Below, in pieces: positions 7,726 to 18,590 of a stretch of DNA of 64,000 bases (position 1 is its first letter; every line of letters begins with the position of its first letter). Made by a program: the position numbers and the translations under genes. The DNA lies in NCBI GenBank assembly GCA_016704895.1, contig JADIZG010000006.1, forward strand, positions 52,166 through 116,165, written 5' to 3'. The notes under the pieces were generated by a model. The model searched no databases and had not been told where the DNA came from. It saw only the letters and a program-made list of their open reading frames with translations. The DNA comes from Betaproteobacteria bacterium. Lineage in GTDB: Bacteria > Pseudomonadota > Gammaproteobacteria > Burkholderiales > Casimicrobiaceae.

Positions 7726-8550
7726 TCAACCGCCGGGCGCCGACGCGCGCGCGTGCGCGGCGATCACTGCGGCGACCGCCGTGAGATCGCGCTCCAGACG
7801 AGCGTAGCCGGCGTTCGGCTCGAGCGTCCCCTCGTCCATGTAGAGCGTGCGTTTCAGCTCGACCTGCAGGCTGTGCCGCCGTTCGGCCGGTCGTCCGTGT
7901 CGACGCACGAGCTCGACGCCCTTGTAGGGATCGTTGACGGCGACCGAGTAGCCGCGCGACGCGAACGCCTCGGCGACGAGGCGCGTGTACGCCGCCTCGC
8001 AGGTCGTGCCGTCGCGGTCGCCCAGCACGACGTCGGCGCGCTCGCGGCCCGGATCGTCGGACCGCGCGTCGCCGACGGCGGGCATCGAATGGCAGTTCAC
8101 GTGCCACACCGCGCCGAACGCGAGGTGCCGTTCGTCGAGCGCGCGCGCGACCGCTTCGTGGTACGGATGCCAGCAGGTGCGGATCCTGCGCTCGACCTCG
8201 TCGACCGAGAGGGCGCGCGCGTACATCGGGACGCCGCCGCGCGCTAGGCGCCAGACGAGGCCGATGCCCTGCTCGGTCTTGCGCGTGACCTCGACCGGCC
8301 CGGGCCACCGCTCGCCGTCGGCGAATAGCGCCGGGTCGATGTCCTCGAGGCCGCGGTTCGCGTCGAGGTAGGCGCGCGGGAAGTGCGCCTCGACGAGCGT
8401 CGCCCCGTGCGCGAGCGCGCCGCGCCACAGGCGCGCGACGTGCGTGTCCTCGGCCTGCCGCACGGCGGCGCGCGGCGCGGCGTGATCGAAGTCGGCCGGA
8501 TAGTCCTCGCCCGAATGCGGCGAGTCGGGCAGGCGCGCGGCGCCGCGCTC
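7726..8550 (-). CDS. N-formylglutamate amidohydrolase-like protein, N-terminus unresolved
   Basis: The frame shows the FGase (HutG-like) fold: DSPHSGEDYPADF near the N-terminus, EDTHVARLWRGA, PYHEAVARALDERH, VWHVNCHSMPA, NDPYKGVELVRRHG and a C-terminal HSLQVELKRTLYMDE motif. The histidines and acidic residues are expected to bind the catalytic metal. HutG hydrolyses N-formyl-L-glutamate to formate and glutamate; close paralogues act on other N-acyl amino acids. No start codon is visible before the G-tract and palindromic stretch at 8551-8650, so about 15-25 N-terminal residues are missing. A GTG at 8463 is open but would remove the conserved PHSG motif. It lies downstream of a peptide importer, suggesting use of an imported acylated amino acid or peptide. 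Confidence 0.75.
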   Translation of the reverse strand, partial: ERGAARLPDSPHSGEDYPADFDHAAPRAAVRQAEDTHVARLWRGALAHGATLVEAHFPRAYLDANRGLEDIDPALFADGERWPGPVEVTRKTEQGIGLVWRLARGGVPMYARALSVDEVERRIRTCWHPYHEAVARALDERHLAFGAVWHVNCHSMPAVGDARSDDPGRERADVVLGDRDGTTCEAAYTRLVAEAFASRGYSVAVNDPYKGVELVRRHGRPAERRHSLQVELKRTLYMDEGTLEPNAGYARLERDLTAVAAVIAAHARASAPGG

Positions 8551-8638
8551 CGATGGGGCGGGGGGTGGTCCCCCGAGGCGCAGCGCCGCCCCCAGGGGGC
8601 ACCGCGCCCCTGGGCGGCCCGGGGGGGGGGGGGGGCCG

Positions 8639-8650
<12 letters not shown>
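8551..8650. repeat. GC-only palindromic stretch with a 15-base G-tract
   Basis: This stretch is almost entirely G and C. It contains complementary arms (for example CCGCCCCCAGGGGGC followed by CCCCTGGGCGG) and an uninterrupted run of 15 G (8621-8635) next to CCGCCCCCCGG. It separates the importer ATPase gene from the FGase gene and can form strong hairpins and a G-quadruplex. It may be an intergenic palindromic repeat of the type common in Burkholderiales, and the G count is unlikely to be reliable. Confidence 0.6.
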
Positions 8651-9696
<1,046 letters not shown>

Positions 9697-9706
<10 letters not shown>

Positions 9707-10690
9707 GGCACGAGCGGGTGGTGGCAGCGCACGCCGCGGCCGGCGTCGGCGTCCCGGACGCGCATCGGCGGCGCTGCACCGCACTCGGCGTCGGCGCTGC
9801 TGCAGCGCTCGCGGAACGCGCATCCGGGGGGCAGGTCGAGGAGCGATGGCGTCATGCCCGGAATCTGCCGCAACCGCTCGCCGGGGGCGTTGCGCGACGG
9901 GACGCTGTCGAGCAGGCCCTGCGTGTACGGATGCGCCGGCGTGTCGAGCACCTGTGCCGTGGTTCCCCGCTCGACGATGCGGCCCGCGTACATCACGCAG
10001 ACCCGGTCGGCGAGCCCGGCGACGACCGACAGGTCGTGGGTGATCCAGACCAGCGCCGTGCCGGTCTCGCGCGCGAGCTTCTGCACCTCGTAGAGGATCT
10101 GGCCCTGGATCGTGACGTCGAGCGCGGTCGTCGGCTCGTCGGCGATGATGAGGTCCGGGCGGTTGAGGAGCGCGATCGCGATCGCGACGCGCTGGCGCAT
10201 GCCGCCGGAGAACTGGTGCGGGTACGCCTTCAGCCGCTCGTCGGGCGACGGGATGCCCACGCGCGCGAGCGCGTCGCGCGCGCGCTCCAGGGCCGACGCC
10301 TCGGTGACGTCGTCGTGCGCGAGGATCGCCTCGGTCATCTGCCGGTCGATGCGCAGGACCGGGTTCAGCGTCATCATCGGGTCCTGGAAGATCATCGCGA
10401 CCCGGTTGCCGCGCAGCTTGCGCATCGACTCGGCGTCGAGCGTCGTGAGCTCGCTGCCGTCGAGGCGGATGGAGCCCTCGACGATGCGCCCGGGCGGGTC
10501 GACGAGCCCCATGATCGAGTAGCCGGTGATCGACTTGCCCGAGCCCGACTCGCCCACCAGCCCGAGCACCTCGCCGCGGTCGAGCGTGAAGCTCACGTCG
10601 TCGACGGCCCTGACGACGCCCGCCTTCGTGAAGAAGTGCGTGCGCAGCCCTGACCTCCAGCAGGGGTCGGCCGACCGGCGGCCGGCGCTG
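9697..10690 (-). CDS. Oligopeptide/dipeptide ABC transporter ATP-binding protein (DppD/OppD type), frameshifted near its start
   Basis: The second importer ATPase: Walker A LVGESGSGKSITG, Q-loop FQDPMMTLNPV, signature SGGMRQRVAIAIALL, Walker B LIIADEPTTALDVT, H-loop WITHDL. The C-terminal extension has CAFRERCSSADAEC. The N-terminal strand is split: PLLEVR is in one frame and LRTHFFTKAGVVRAV in the next, with the shift at about 10648 in a short G run. No start codon is found upstream, so 10690 is an estimate. It overlaps the dppF start by 10 bases. Confidence 0.85.
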
Positions 10691-10697
10691 GGCCGCT

Positions 10698-11603
10698 TCT
10701 GAGCCTCGGGTTCAGCACGTCGCGCAGCTGGTCGGCGACGAGGTTGATCGAGACGATCGTGAGCAGTAGCGCGATGCCCGGGAAGAAGCTGATCCAGTAC
10801 TTGCCCGACAGCAGGTACTGGTAGCCGTTCGCGATCAGCAGGCCGAGCGAGGGCTCGGTGATCGGCAGGCCCAGGCCGAGGAAGGAGAGCGTCGCCTCGA
10901 GCGCGATCGCCGCGGCGACCTGGACGGTCGCGACCACGATCAGCGGCGGCAGGCAGTTGGGCAGCAGGTGCCGGAACACGATGCGCGCGGGGGACAGCGC
11001 GAGGCAGCGCGCCGCCTCGATGTACTCCCTGCGCTTCTCGACCATCGCGGCGGCCCGCACGGTGCGCGCGTAGTAGGCCCACTGGATCGTCACCAGCGCC
11101 GCGATCACCTTGCCGGTCCCCTGCCCGAGCACCGCGATCAGGATGAGCGCGATCAGGATCGCCGGGAAGGAGAGCTGGATGTCGACGACGCGCATGACCA
11201 TCGCCTCGAAGCGCCCGCCCAGGTACGCCGCCGTGAGACCTGCGGCGAGCCCGATGACCAGCGCGAGGACCGTGCTCGCCGCGCCGACGGCGAGCGATAT
11301 CCGCAGGCCGTAGAAGATCGCGGACAGCATGTCGCGGCCCTGGTCGTCGGTGCCGAGCCAGAACGTGCCGCCCGTCGCCGTGGGCGAGCCCGGCGGCAGC
11401 CGGCCTTCCATCACGTCGATCTGCGCGAGGTCGTAGGGATTCTGCGGCGAGATCAGCGGCGCGAAGATCGCGAAGAAGACGATCAGGCACAGGAGCCCGA
11501 ATCCGAACGTCGCCACCGGGTTGGCGAAGAAGTCGTCGACGACGCGGCGGAACGGCGTCTGCGGCGCGCGGGCCCCGGTCGGAGGCAGGGGGGCCGCCCT
11601 CAT
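10698..11603 (-). CDS. Peptide ABC transporter permease (DppC/OppC type)
   Basis: Binding-protein-dependent permease with about six transmembrane helices. It has the DppC hallmarks PLISPQNPYDLAQ, FWLGTDDQGRDMLSAIFYGLRISL, the cytoplasmic EAA loop YIEAARCLALSPARIVFRHLLPNCLPPLI, and a terminus DVLNPRLR. The ATG at 11603 (MRAAPLPPTG) is the likely start. It is in frame with the upstream DppB with no stop between them, and no stop follows RLR, so both ends are affected by missing stops. It pairs with DppB to form the channel. Confidence 0.85.
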
Positions 11604-12602
11604 GACGCGGGGGGCGTGCGAGCAGCGCGCTATCCCTCTCCCGAGCCGCACGCGCGGGTCGAGCGCCGAATACAGGATGTCGACGGCGAGGTTGATCAGG
11701 ATGAAGAACGTGACGATGACGAGCAGGTAGGCGACGATCACCGGCCGGTCGAGCAGGTTGATCGAGTCGATCAGGAGCTTGCCCATGCCCGGCCACGCGA
11801 ACACGCTCTCGGTGACGATCGCGAACGCGATGAGCGAGCCGAACTGCAGGCCGATCACGGTGACGATCGGGATCAGGATGTTGCGCAGCACGTGGACGCC
11901 GATCACGCGGCGGTTCGACAGCCCCTTCGCGCGGGCGAACTTGACGTAGTCCTGGAGCAGCGCTTCGTGCGCGCCCGAGCGCGTCAGCCGGATCAGCAGC
12001 GCGACGTTGAAGAGCGCGAGATTGGTCGCCGGCATCACGAGGTGCCGCAGGCCGTCGACGGTGAGGAACGACAGCGGAACGCCCAGCACGCTCACGGTCT
12101 CGCCCCGCCCGTTCGAAGGCAGCCAGCCCAGCATCACCGAGAACACCATGATCAGCATCAGTCCGACCCAGAACGTCGGGAGCGAGAAGCCCAGGATCGA
12201 GCCGGCCATGATCGTCCGTCCGGAGAACGCGTCGGGCTTGAGCCCCGCCCAGAGCCCCAGCGGGATGCCCAGCACGATCGCGATCGCCATCGCGGCGAAC
12301 GCGAGCTCCAGCGTCGCCGGCATCTTCTCGAGGATGAGCTTGAGCGCCGAGGTCGAGTGCACGAACGACTTGCCGAGGTCGCCCTCCGCCGCGCCGCGCA
12401 GGAACACCCAGTACTGCTCCAGCATCGGCTTGTCGAGGCCGAGTGCCGCGATCGCGCGCTCGCGGTCGATCTGGTCCGCCTGCGGGTTGATCAGGATGTC
12501 GATCGGATTGCCTACCGCGTAGACACCGACGAACACGATGAGCGACATCGCGAGCAGCACGACGACGCTCTGGAGGCTCCTGCGGATGATGAAGACGAGC
12601 AT
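11604..12602 (-). CDS. Peptide ABC transporter permease (DppB/OppB type)
   Basis: The permease begins MLVFIIRRSLQSVVVL and has the family features: long periplasmic loop containing ALGLDKPMLEQYWVFL, GDLGKSF, the EAA loop YVKFARAKGLSNRRVIGVHVLRNILIP, and the end AVDILYSALDPRVRLG. A normal DppB stops just after DPRVRLG; here the frame continues through 13 residues into the DppC methionine at 11603. Both termini are cytoplasmic, so a fusion is topologically possible, but a lost stop codon is simpler. Confidence 0.88.
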
Positions 12603-12705
12603 CGGGTATCAGGGTCCGTCCGCAGGCATCGCCGACGGCCCCGGGGGCGCCGCGCGGACACCCGCACGGTCGCCCTGGCGCCGACGCAGGATCGGGGTCA
12701 GCCGG

Positions 12706-14289
12706 TCACTTCACCGGCCTGAACTGGAACGCGAGCGTGTACTCGTCGGTGCGCGGCGCGTAGGCCACGCCCTTCTTGGTCGCCCAGATCGTGTACTGGA
12801 AATGGACCGGCATGATGCCGAGGTCTTCCATCGCCAGCTTCGTCGCCTGCTGCAGCATCGCGCGACGGTTCTCGTCGTCCACCTGCTGGATCGCCTGCTC
12901 GACGACGTAGTCGACCTTCGGGTTCGAGTACCGGCCCCAGTTCACCGCGCCCAGGCCCTTGTCGCGGTTGAAGGTCGCGAGCAGCGAGCGCAGCGGCGAC
13001 GACGCCTCGCCGGTCGAGGCGCCCCACCCGACCATGTGGAAGCTGAACTCCTGCTTCGACGCGCGGCCCGAGTACGGCCCCATCGGCGCCGTCTCGACCT
13101 TCGAGGCGATGCCCACTCGCGTCAGCATCTGCGCGACCGCCTGGACGATCTTCTCGTCGTTGACGTAGCGTCCCGACGGGCCGTGGATCGTCAGGTTGAA
13201 CCCGTCGGGATAGCCGGCCTCGGCGAGCAGCTTCTTCGCGCCGTCGGGGTCGTAGGCCTCCGCCTTCATGCCCGGCACGTGGCCGAACAGCTTCTCGGAC
13301 ACGAGCTGGCCGGCGGGCGTCGCCTGCCCTTCCATCACGCGCTCCGCGATCGCCGGGCGGTTGATCGCCTTGCTGATCGCCTTGCGCACGCGCAGGTCGC
13401 GCAGCGGATTCGCCGCGAGCGGCTTGCCGTCCTTGCCGGTGACGAACGGGCTCGAGCGCTCGAGATGGTCGAAGTTGAAGTAGATGACCCGGTGCGAGAT
13501 CTTCGAACTGACCGTGAACCGCGGGTCGGACTTCACGCGCGGCAGGTCGGCGATCGGCGGCTGCTCGATCGCGTCGACGTCGCCGGACAGGAGCGCGGCC
13601 ACGCGCGACGCCTCGTTCTTGACGATGCGGAACGTGACCTTCTCCCACGGCGCCTTCTCGCCCCAGTAGGCGTCGTTCCGCGCGAGCTCGACCCGGTCGC
13701 CGTTGGCGTACCGGACGAATTTGAAGCGGCCGCTGCCCACCGTCGCCTTGCCGGTGTTGAAGTCCTCGGTCGACGCGCCGGTCGCGATCTTCCTGCTCAC
13801 GATGTAGATCGTCGAGAGGTCGTTCGGCATCAGCGGGTGCGGCGCGGCGGTCTTGAAGCGGATCGTGTACGGGTCGACGATCTGCTTGCCCACGATCGCC
13901 TTGGTGTAGGCGACGAACGGCCCCGGACTGTTCGGGATCTGCGCGACGCGGTCGATCGAGAACGCCACGTCCTCGGCGGTCAGTTCGCTTCCGTCGTGGA
14001 ACTTCACGCCCTTGCGCAGCTTGAATTCCCAGGTCGTCGGGTCGATCGTCTTCCAGGACGTCGCGATGCCCGGGATCATCCGCGAGTCCGCGTCCATCTG
14101 CACGAGCTTGTCGAAGATGTGCTCGGCGATGTTGTTGTTCGGGAACAGGTTGAAGAAGTGCGGGTCGATCGACGTGACGTCGGCGGCGACCGCGATCTTC
14201 AACTCCTGGGCGGCGGCGTGCGGCGCGAGGGCGACGCCGGCCGCGAGGGCGGCGGCGGCGAGCGCGCGTCGGAGCGATGCTTGGCGCAT
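12706..14289 (-). CDS. Peptide/nickel-type ABC transporter substrate-binding protein (SBP family 5)
   Basis: A 527-residue periplasmic binding protein. The signal peptide runs to about residue 28 (APHAAAQ). The family 5 signatures are LATSWKTIDPTTWEFKLRKGVKFHDGSELTAEDVAFS, the GSGRFKF turn and RKAISKAINRPAIAE. The start at 14289 follows a GAGGT ribosome-binding site. It is the first gene of the importer operon, 103 bases upstream of the permease. The family binds oligopeptides, dipeptides, glutathione or nickel; which one cannot be decided here. Confidence 0.93.
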   Translation of the reverse strand: MRQASLRRALAAAALAAGVALAPHAAAQELKIAVAADVTSIDPHFFNLFPNNNIAEHIFDKLVQMDADSRMIPGIATSWKTIDPTTWEFKLRKGVKFHDGSELTAEDVAFSIDRVAQIPNSPGPFVAYTKAIVGKQIVDPYTIRFKTAAPHPLMPNDLSTIYIVSRKIATGASTEDFNTGKATVGSGRFKFVRYANGDRVELARNDAYWGEKAPWEKVTFRIVKNEASRVAALLSGDVDAIEQPPIADLPRVKSDPRFTVSSKISHRVIYFNFDHLERSSPFVTGKDGKPLAANPLRDLRVRKAISKAINRPAIAERVMEGQATPAGQLVSEKLFGHVPGMKAEAYDPDGAKKLLAEAGYPDGFNLTIHGPSGRYVNDEKIVQAVAQMLTRVGIASKVETAPMGPYSGRASKQEFSFHMVGWGASTGEASSPLRSLLATFNRDKGLGAVNWGRYSNPKVDYVVEQAIQQVDDENRRAMLQQATKLAMEDLGIMPVHFQYTIWATKKGVAYAPRTDEYTLAFQFRPVK

Positions 14290-14417
14290 GGAAGGACCTC
14301 GGGTCGGATTCGGGGGGGACCGCCCCGGATCGGGAAGCGGCGCGGATGGCGCGAATCTAGCGCGAAGGCTCGACCGCCACAACCCGCACCGGACACGTGC
14401 GAGCGCACCGGAGCCGC

Positions 14418-15859
14418 TCAGGACGAAGGGCGTGGCGCTCCGCCGGCCTTTCCCGCGATCGCGCGGCGCCGCGGCAGGGGCGCGGCCGAAACCACCTGGT
14501 GCAGCTTGCCGCTCGTCGCGGACACCTGCGGCGGCGACGCGTCGAGCGAGACCTCGACGTCGTCGAGCCCGTGCGCGGCGAGCAGCGGGCAAGCGCCGAT
14601 CGCGCGGCTTCCCACGACGAACGCCGGGCACGCGCCGGCCCCTCCGGGACGCGGATCGCCAGCTCGCGGTCCGAGACCCTGACGATCTGGAACAGATGGA
14701 GATCCGCGCCCTCCTCGACCGCCGTCGTCAGGGCCATCGGCAGCAACGGCACCCTCGCGCCGTCGCGCCGTCGCAGCGTCACGACGTCGTCGCAGCGTCC
14801 CTGCACGCGCAGCGCGGGAAGCGGGCTGCCGCATTCGCAGGCATCCGGCCGGAAGACGACCCGGTCGCCGAGGTCGTAACGGATCACCGGCTGCACGCGG
14901 TTCGCCAGGTTGGTGAGGAGCGCCGTGTGCGAGAGCGTTCCCGGCGGGACCGGCCGGTACCGGGCGTCGACCGGCTCGAGCACGACCCAGTCCGCGTTGA
15001 GGTGCAGCCACCCGTGGTTGCAGCCGACCGCGATCGACAGGCATTCCGAACTGCCGTACTCGTCGATCAGCACCGCACCGAAGGCGGCTTCGATCTCCCG
15101 CCGCGCGGCCGCCGTCAGGTGCTCGCCTCCCGACCACACGATCGACGGGGCGATCGAGAGGCGCCGCGCACGCTGCTCGTGCGCGAGCAGGCGCAGCGCC
15201 GTCGGGTAGCCGGCGAGGAACGCCGGCCGGAACGCGTCGAGCCGCTCGACCCACTCGTCGACCGGGCGCAGCACCGAAAGCTCGCAGGTCGTCGCTTGCG
15301 GTGCCCACTGCGCCAGGCTCCGCCACGTCACGATCCCGGCGAAGTGTTCGCCCGTCGCGGCGACCAGCGCGCGGCGTCCGCCATTGGCGACCTGGCCGAA
15401 TGCCCATGCGGCCGCCACGTCCGGACGCTGCATCACCGACGCGATGAGGGCGTGGTAGGTCGCGCACGCGGGGGCGTCGTGCAGATAGAGCCCGGGCTCG
15501 CCGGTCGTTCCCGAGCTTCGCCACGCGGCGTGGCGTCCGAGGAAGCGTTCGCCGATCTGCGTACGATCGGCGAGGAACGCCGAAAGCCGTTCACGCGTCA
15601 CGTCGGGATCGGTCACCCAGTCGTCGAACCGGCCGTTCAGCTCGTGCTTGGTGACGACCGGAAGCGCCTCCAGCGCGACGCCGTCGGGCAGACCGGCATA
15701 GCGCTCGGCGTAATAGCGCGAATGCTCGCGGGCGTAGCGCACGAGATCGTGGAGCCGCGACGCCTGCGCCTGCCTGATCGCGTCGAACCCGCCCCATCGC
15801 CCCCACTGCAGCGAGGACATGCGGGCGAGCACGTCGAGCACGGAGGTTCGGTCGGTCAT
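14418..15859 (-). CDS. Phenylacetate-CoA ligase-like (PaaK/CapK family) adenylate-forming enzyme, frameshifted
   Basis: The protein has the adenylate-forming core: RSSGTTGEPGLYLH (ATP phosphate loop), WSGGEHLTAAARREIEAAFG, DEYGSSECLSIAVGC (Y-G-S-S-E adenine motif), and VIRYDLGDRVVF followed by CECGSPLPAL, a cysteine pair seen in CapK/PaaK-type proteins. Members activate aryl or other carboxylates as acyl-AMP or CoA esters. The start MTDRTSVLDVLARM is at 15859. Near 14640 the frame shifts, and the family C-terminus (FVVGSRAIGACPLLAAHGLDDVEVSL) continues in the next frame to the stop at 14418. It is divergent from phaC. The substrate is unknown. Confidence 0.75.
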
Positions 15860-16087
15860 CGAGTCGCGCCGGCGCGTGGCCGGGCCATGCACGAGCAGAA
15901 GGCAGCCTACCACCCCGATGCCCTGCCGTCGCCCTGTCGAACATTGCGCCAAATCAACGATTTGCGTGGCCAGCTCGCGTCCCCCGCTCGCGCCCTGCGG
16001 CGCACGGATGACGTGCGTCAATCGCGCCCCGCGGCCCAAGCGGGACAATCAAAGGAGTAACGTGCCAATGAACGGCAAGGTGAATCC

Positions 16088-17983
16088 ATGACGACTTCCT
16101 CGCGCGCAAAGGTCCGGCGATCCCGGCCGAAGGCACCGTCGGCGACGACGGCCATGGCGCCGGCAACGACGAACCTGCCGGTGCCGGCCGCGCCGAAGGA
16201 TCGCGAGCCGGCGAAGGCGCGACCCGCCGGCAATTTCTCGGCCGACCGCGACTCGCTGGCGCTGACCGCCTACCCGTCGATGATCGACCGCGCGGTGCAC
16301 GCGACGCTCGCCCGCGCGACCGCCGGGCTGTCGCCGATGGCGATGGCCGAGGCCTATTTCAACTGGTGGGCGCACATCGCGTTCTCGCCGGGCAAGCAGA
16401 TGCAGCTCGCGCAGAAGGCGAACCGGAAGCTCGCACGCTTCCAGAACTACGTCTCGCGCTACCTGCGCGAAGGCGAGTCGGCCGAGCCGTGCATCGAGCC
16501 GCTGCCGCAGGACCGCCGCTTCCGCGACGAGGCCTGGCAGGCGCCTCCGTTCAATTTCATCCAGCAGGCGTTCCTGCTGCAGCAGCAGTGGTGGCACAAC
16601 GCGTTCACCGGCATCTCCGGCGTGACGCGCCAGCACGAGAAGATGCTGACGTTCGCGGCGCGGCAGATGCTCGACGTGATGGCGCCGTCCAACGGCCTGC
16701 TCACGAATCCGGTGGTGCTCGACAAGACGGTCCGCGACGGCGGGATGAACCTCCTGCGCGGCTGGCAGAACTGGCTCGAGGACTGGGAGCGACAGACCGG
16801 CGGCCACAAGCCGGTCGGCGTCGAGAACTACGTCGTCGGCCGCGACGTCGCGGTGACGCCCGGCAAGGTCGTCTTCCGCAACGACCTGATCGAGCTGATC
16901 CAGTATTCGCCCGCCACCGACGCGGTGAAGGCGGAGCCGATCCTGATCGTGCCGGCGTGGATCATGAAGTACTACATCCTCGACCTGTCCCCCCGGAATT
17001 CGCTCGTCCGCTTCCTGGTCGAGCGCGGCCACACGGTGTTCATGATCTCCTGGAAGAACCCGGACGAGAGCGACCGCGACCTCGGGATGGACGACTACCG
17101 CAGGCGCGGCATCGGCGCGGCGCTCGACACGATCGGCGAGATCGTGCCGAAGCGCAGGATCCACGCCGTCGGCTACTGCCTCGGCGGCACGATGCTGGCG
17201 ATCACGGCGGCGGTCATGGCGCGCGACGGCGACCGTCGCCTCGCGTCGCTGTCGCTGCTGGCGGCGCAGGTCGACTTCACCGAGGCCGGCGAGCTCACGC
17301 TGTTCATCAACGACAGCCAGGTCGCGTTCCTCGAGGACATGATGTGGGCGCAGGGGTTCCTCGACGGCCGCCAGATGGCGGGCGCCTTCCAGATCCTGCG
17401 CTCCAACGACCTGACCTGGTCGAAGCTCGTCCACGACTACCTGATGGGCGAGCGCGTGCCGCTCACCGATCTGATGGCCTGGAACAGCGACGCGACGCGG
17501 ATGCCCTACCGGATGCACTCCGAGTACCTGCGCAAGCTGTTCCTCGACGACGACCTCGCCGAGGGACGCTACGTGGCGGACGGCAGGCCGGTCGCGCTGG
17601 CCGACCTGAGGCTGCCGATGTTCGTCGTCGGTACCGAGCAGGACCACGTCGCGCCGTGGCGCTCGGTCTACAAGATCCATCTCTACGCGCAGGGCGACAT
17701 CACGTTCCTGCTCGCGTCCGGGGGGCACAACGCCGGCATCGTGTCCGAGCCCGGCCATCCGGGGCGGAGCTACCGCGTGGGTGCCCACAACGACAACCAC
17801 TACGTCGATCCGGACACCTGGCTCGCCACGGCGACCACCAAGCCGGGCTCGTGGTGGCTCGAGTGGGCGGAGTGGCTCGACAGGCAGGCGTCCGGCGCAC
17901 GGGCCAACGCGCCGAAGGAGGCCGGGTCCGCGAAGTGCAGGCCGCTCGGCGACGCGCCGGGGACCTACGTGCTGGTCGAGTAG
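16088..17983 (+). CDS. phaC: Class I polyhydroxyalkanoate synthase
   Basis: A 631-residue PHA polymerase that joins (R)-3-hydroxyacyl-CoA into storage polyester at the granule surface. The lipase-like box GYCLGG places the nucleophile at C364, with D519 (GTEQDH) and H547 (GGHNAGI) completing the triad. The family start region FNWWAHIAFSPGKQMQL and the PAWIMKYYILDL segment are present. The length fits class I (PhaC alone, no PhaE/PhaR). A 50-residue Ala/Pro/Lys-rich N-terminal tail precedes the domain. No phaA, phaB or phasin gene is adjacent. Confidence 0.95.
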   Translation: MTTSSRAKVRRSRPKAPSATTAMAPATTNLPVPAAPKDREPAKARPAGNFSADRDSLALTAYPSMIDRAVHATLARATAGLSPMAMAEAYFNWWAHIAFSPGKQMQLAQKANRKLARFQNYVSRYLREGESAEPCIEPLPQDRRFRDEAWQAPPFNFIQQAFLLQQQWWHNAFTGISGVTRQHEKMLTFAARQMLDVMAPSNGLLTNPVVLDKTVRDGGMNLLRGWQNWLEDWERQTGGHKPVGVENYVVGRDVAVTPGKVVFRNDLIELIQYSPATDAVKAEPILIVPAWIMKYYILDLSPRNSLVRFLVERGHTVFMISWKNPDESDRDLGMDDYRRRGIGAALDTIGEIVPKRRIHAVGYCLGGTMLAITAAVMARDGDRRLASLSLLAAQVDFTEAGELTLFINDSQVAFLEDMMWAQGFLDGRQMAGAFQILRSNDLTWSKLVHDYLMGERVPLTDLMAWNSDATRMPYRMHSEYLRKLFLDDDLAEGRYVADGRPVALADLRLPMFVVGTEQDHVAPWRSVYKIHLYAQGDITFLLASGGHNAGIVSEPGHPGRSYRVGAHNDNHYVDPDTWLATATTKPGSWWLEWAEWLDRQASGARANAPKEAGSAKCRPLGDAPGTYVLVE

Positions 17984-18002
17984 CGGACGCCGGCGCGGCG
18001 CG

Positions 18003-18590
18003 TCAGCGACGCGGTGCGTTCGGCGCGCGGCTGCACGCGGGGAGGTTGCGGTCGACGATCGCGACCAGCGTCGCGTACGTCTTCGCCTCGTCGTCCGCGT
18101 CGCGCGCTGCCTGCGCACGCGCGCTTTCGTCGCTGAGCACCGAGCCGTTCGCGCGCCACGCCCTCGCTGCGACGAGCGCGCCCCGCTCGTAGGCATAGTC
18201 GCCACGCCGCGATCCGTCGGGATGCCACGATCGCTTGGGGCCGCTGGGCACGCCTCGCGCGTACGCCGCCTCGAGCTGCTGCTGCGGCTCGCGCCCGGGA
18301 GCGGCGCCGGGATACCAGAGCGCCACCGTGCCGCTGATCGCGCCCTCGTCGTAGGGCAGGTGCGCGATGCGGTCGCCGGCGGTGGTCCAGTAGATGAACG
18401 ACCCGGTGCGCTTGCCGCGGCTGAAGGCCCCCAGCACGCGCAGCGCCCCGCGCGTCTCGCGAAGCTCGTAGATGCCCTGCGGCTCGCCGTCGCGGCACGC
18501 GCCGCGGACGTCGAACGGCTCGGCCGCCGCCGGCGCGGCGAGTGCCGCGGCCGCGACCAGGACCGCTAGCCGCGCCGCTTCGCCCACCAT
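18003..18590 (-). CDS. Exported MORN-like repeat protein of unknown function
   Basis: A 195-residue protein with a signal peptide (MVGEAARLAVLVAAAALAAPAAAE). The mature part carries a run of YwqK/MORN-type elements of the form G-x-Y-x-x-G and W-Y-P-G: QGIYELRETRG, GKRTGSFIYWT, GTVALWYPG, GPKRSWHPDGSRRGDYAYERG. Such repeats form beta-hairpins and often occur in envelope proteins. It overlaps the end of livM by 25 bases on the same strand. A role in liv transport is not evident. Confidence 0.6.
   Translation of the reverse strand: MVGEAARLAVLVAAAALAAPAAAEPFDVRGACRDGEPQGIYELRETRGALRVLGAFSRGKRTGSFIYWTTAGDRIAHLPYDEGAISGTVALWYPGAAPGREPQQQLEAAYARGVPSGPKRSWHPDGSRRGDYAYERGALVAARAWRANGSVLSDESARAQAARDADDEAKTYATLVAIVDRNLPACSRAPNAPRR

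Noticed and set aside
10968..12722. Plus-strand 584-codon frame opposite the peptide permeases
   Set aside because: Same shadow composition; the minus-strand permease motifs are unambiguous.
16049..18205. Minus-strand 718-codon frame opposite phaC
   Set aside because: Covers the PHA synthase gene antisense; no recognisable domain.
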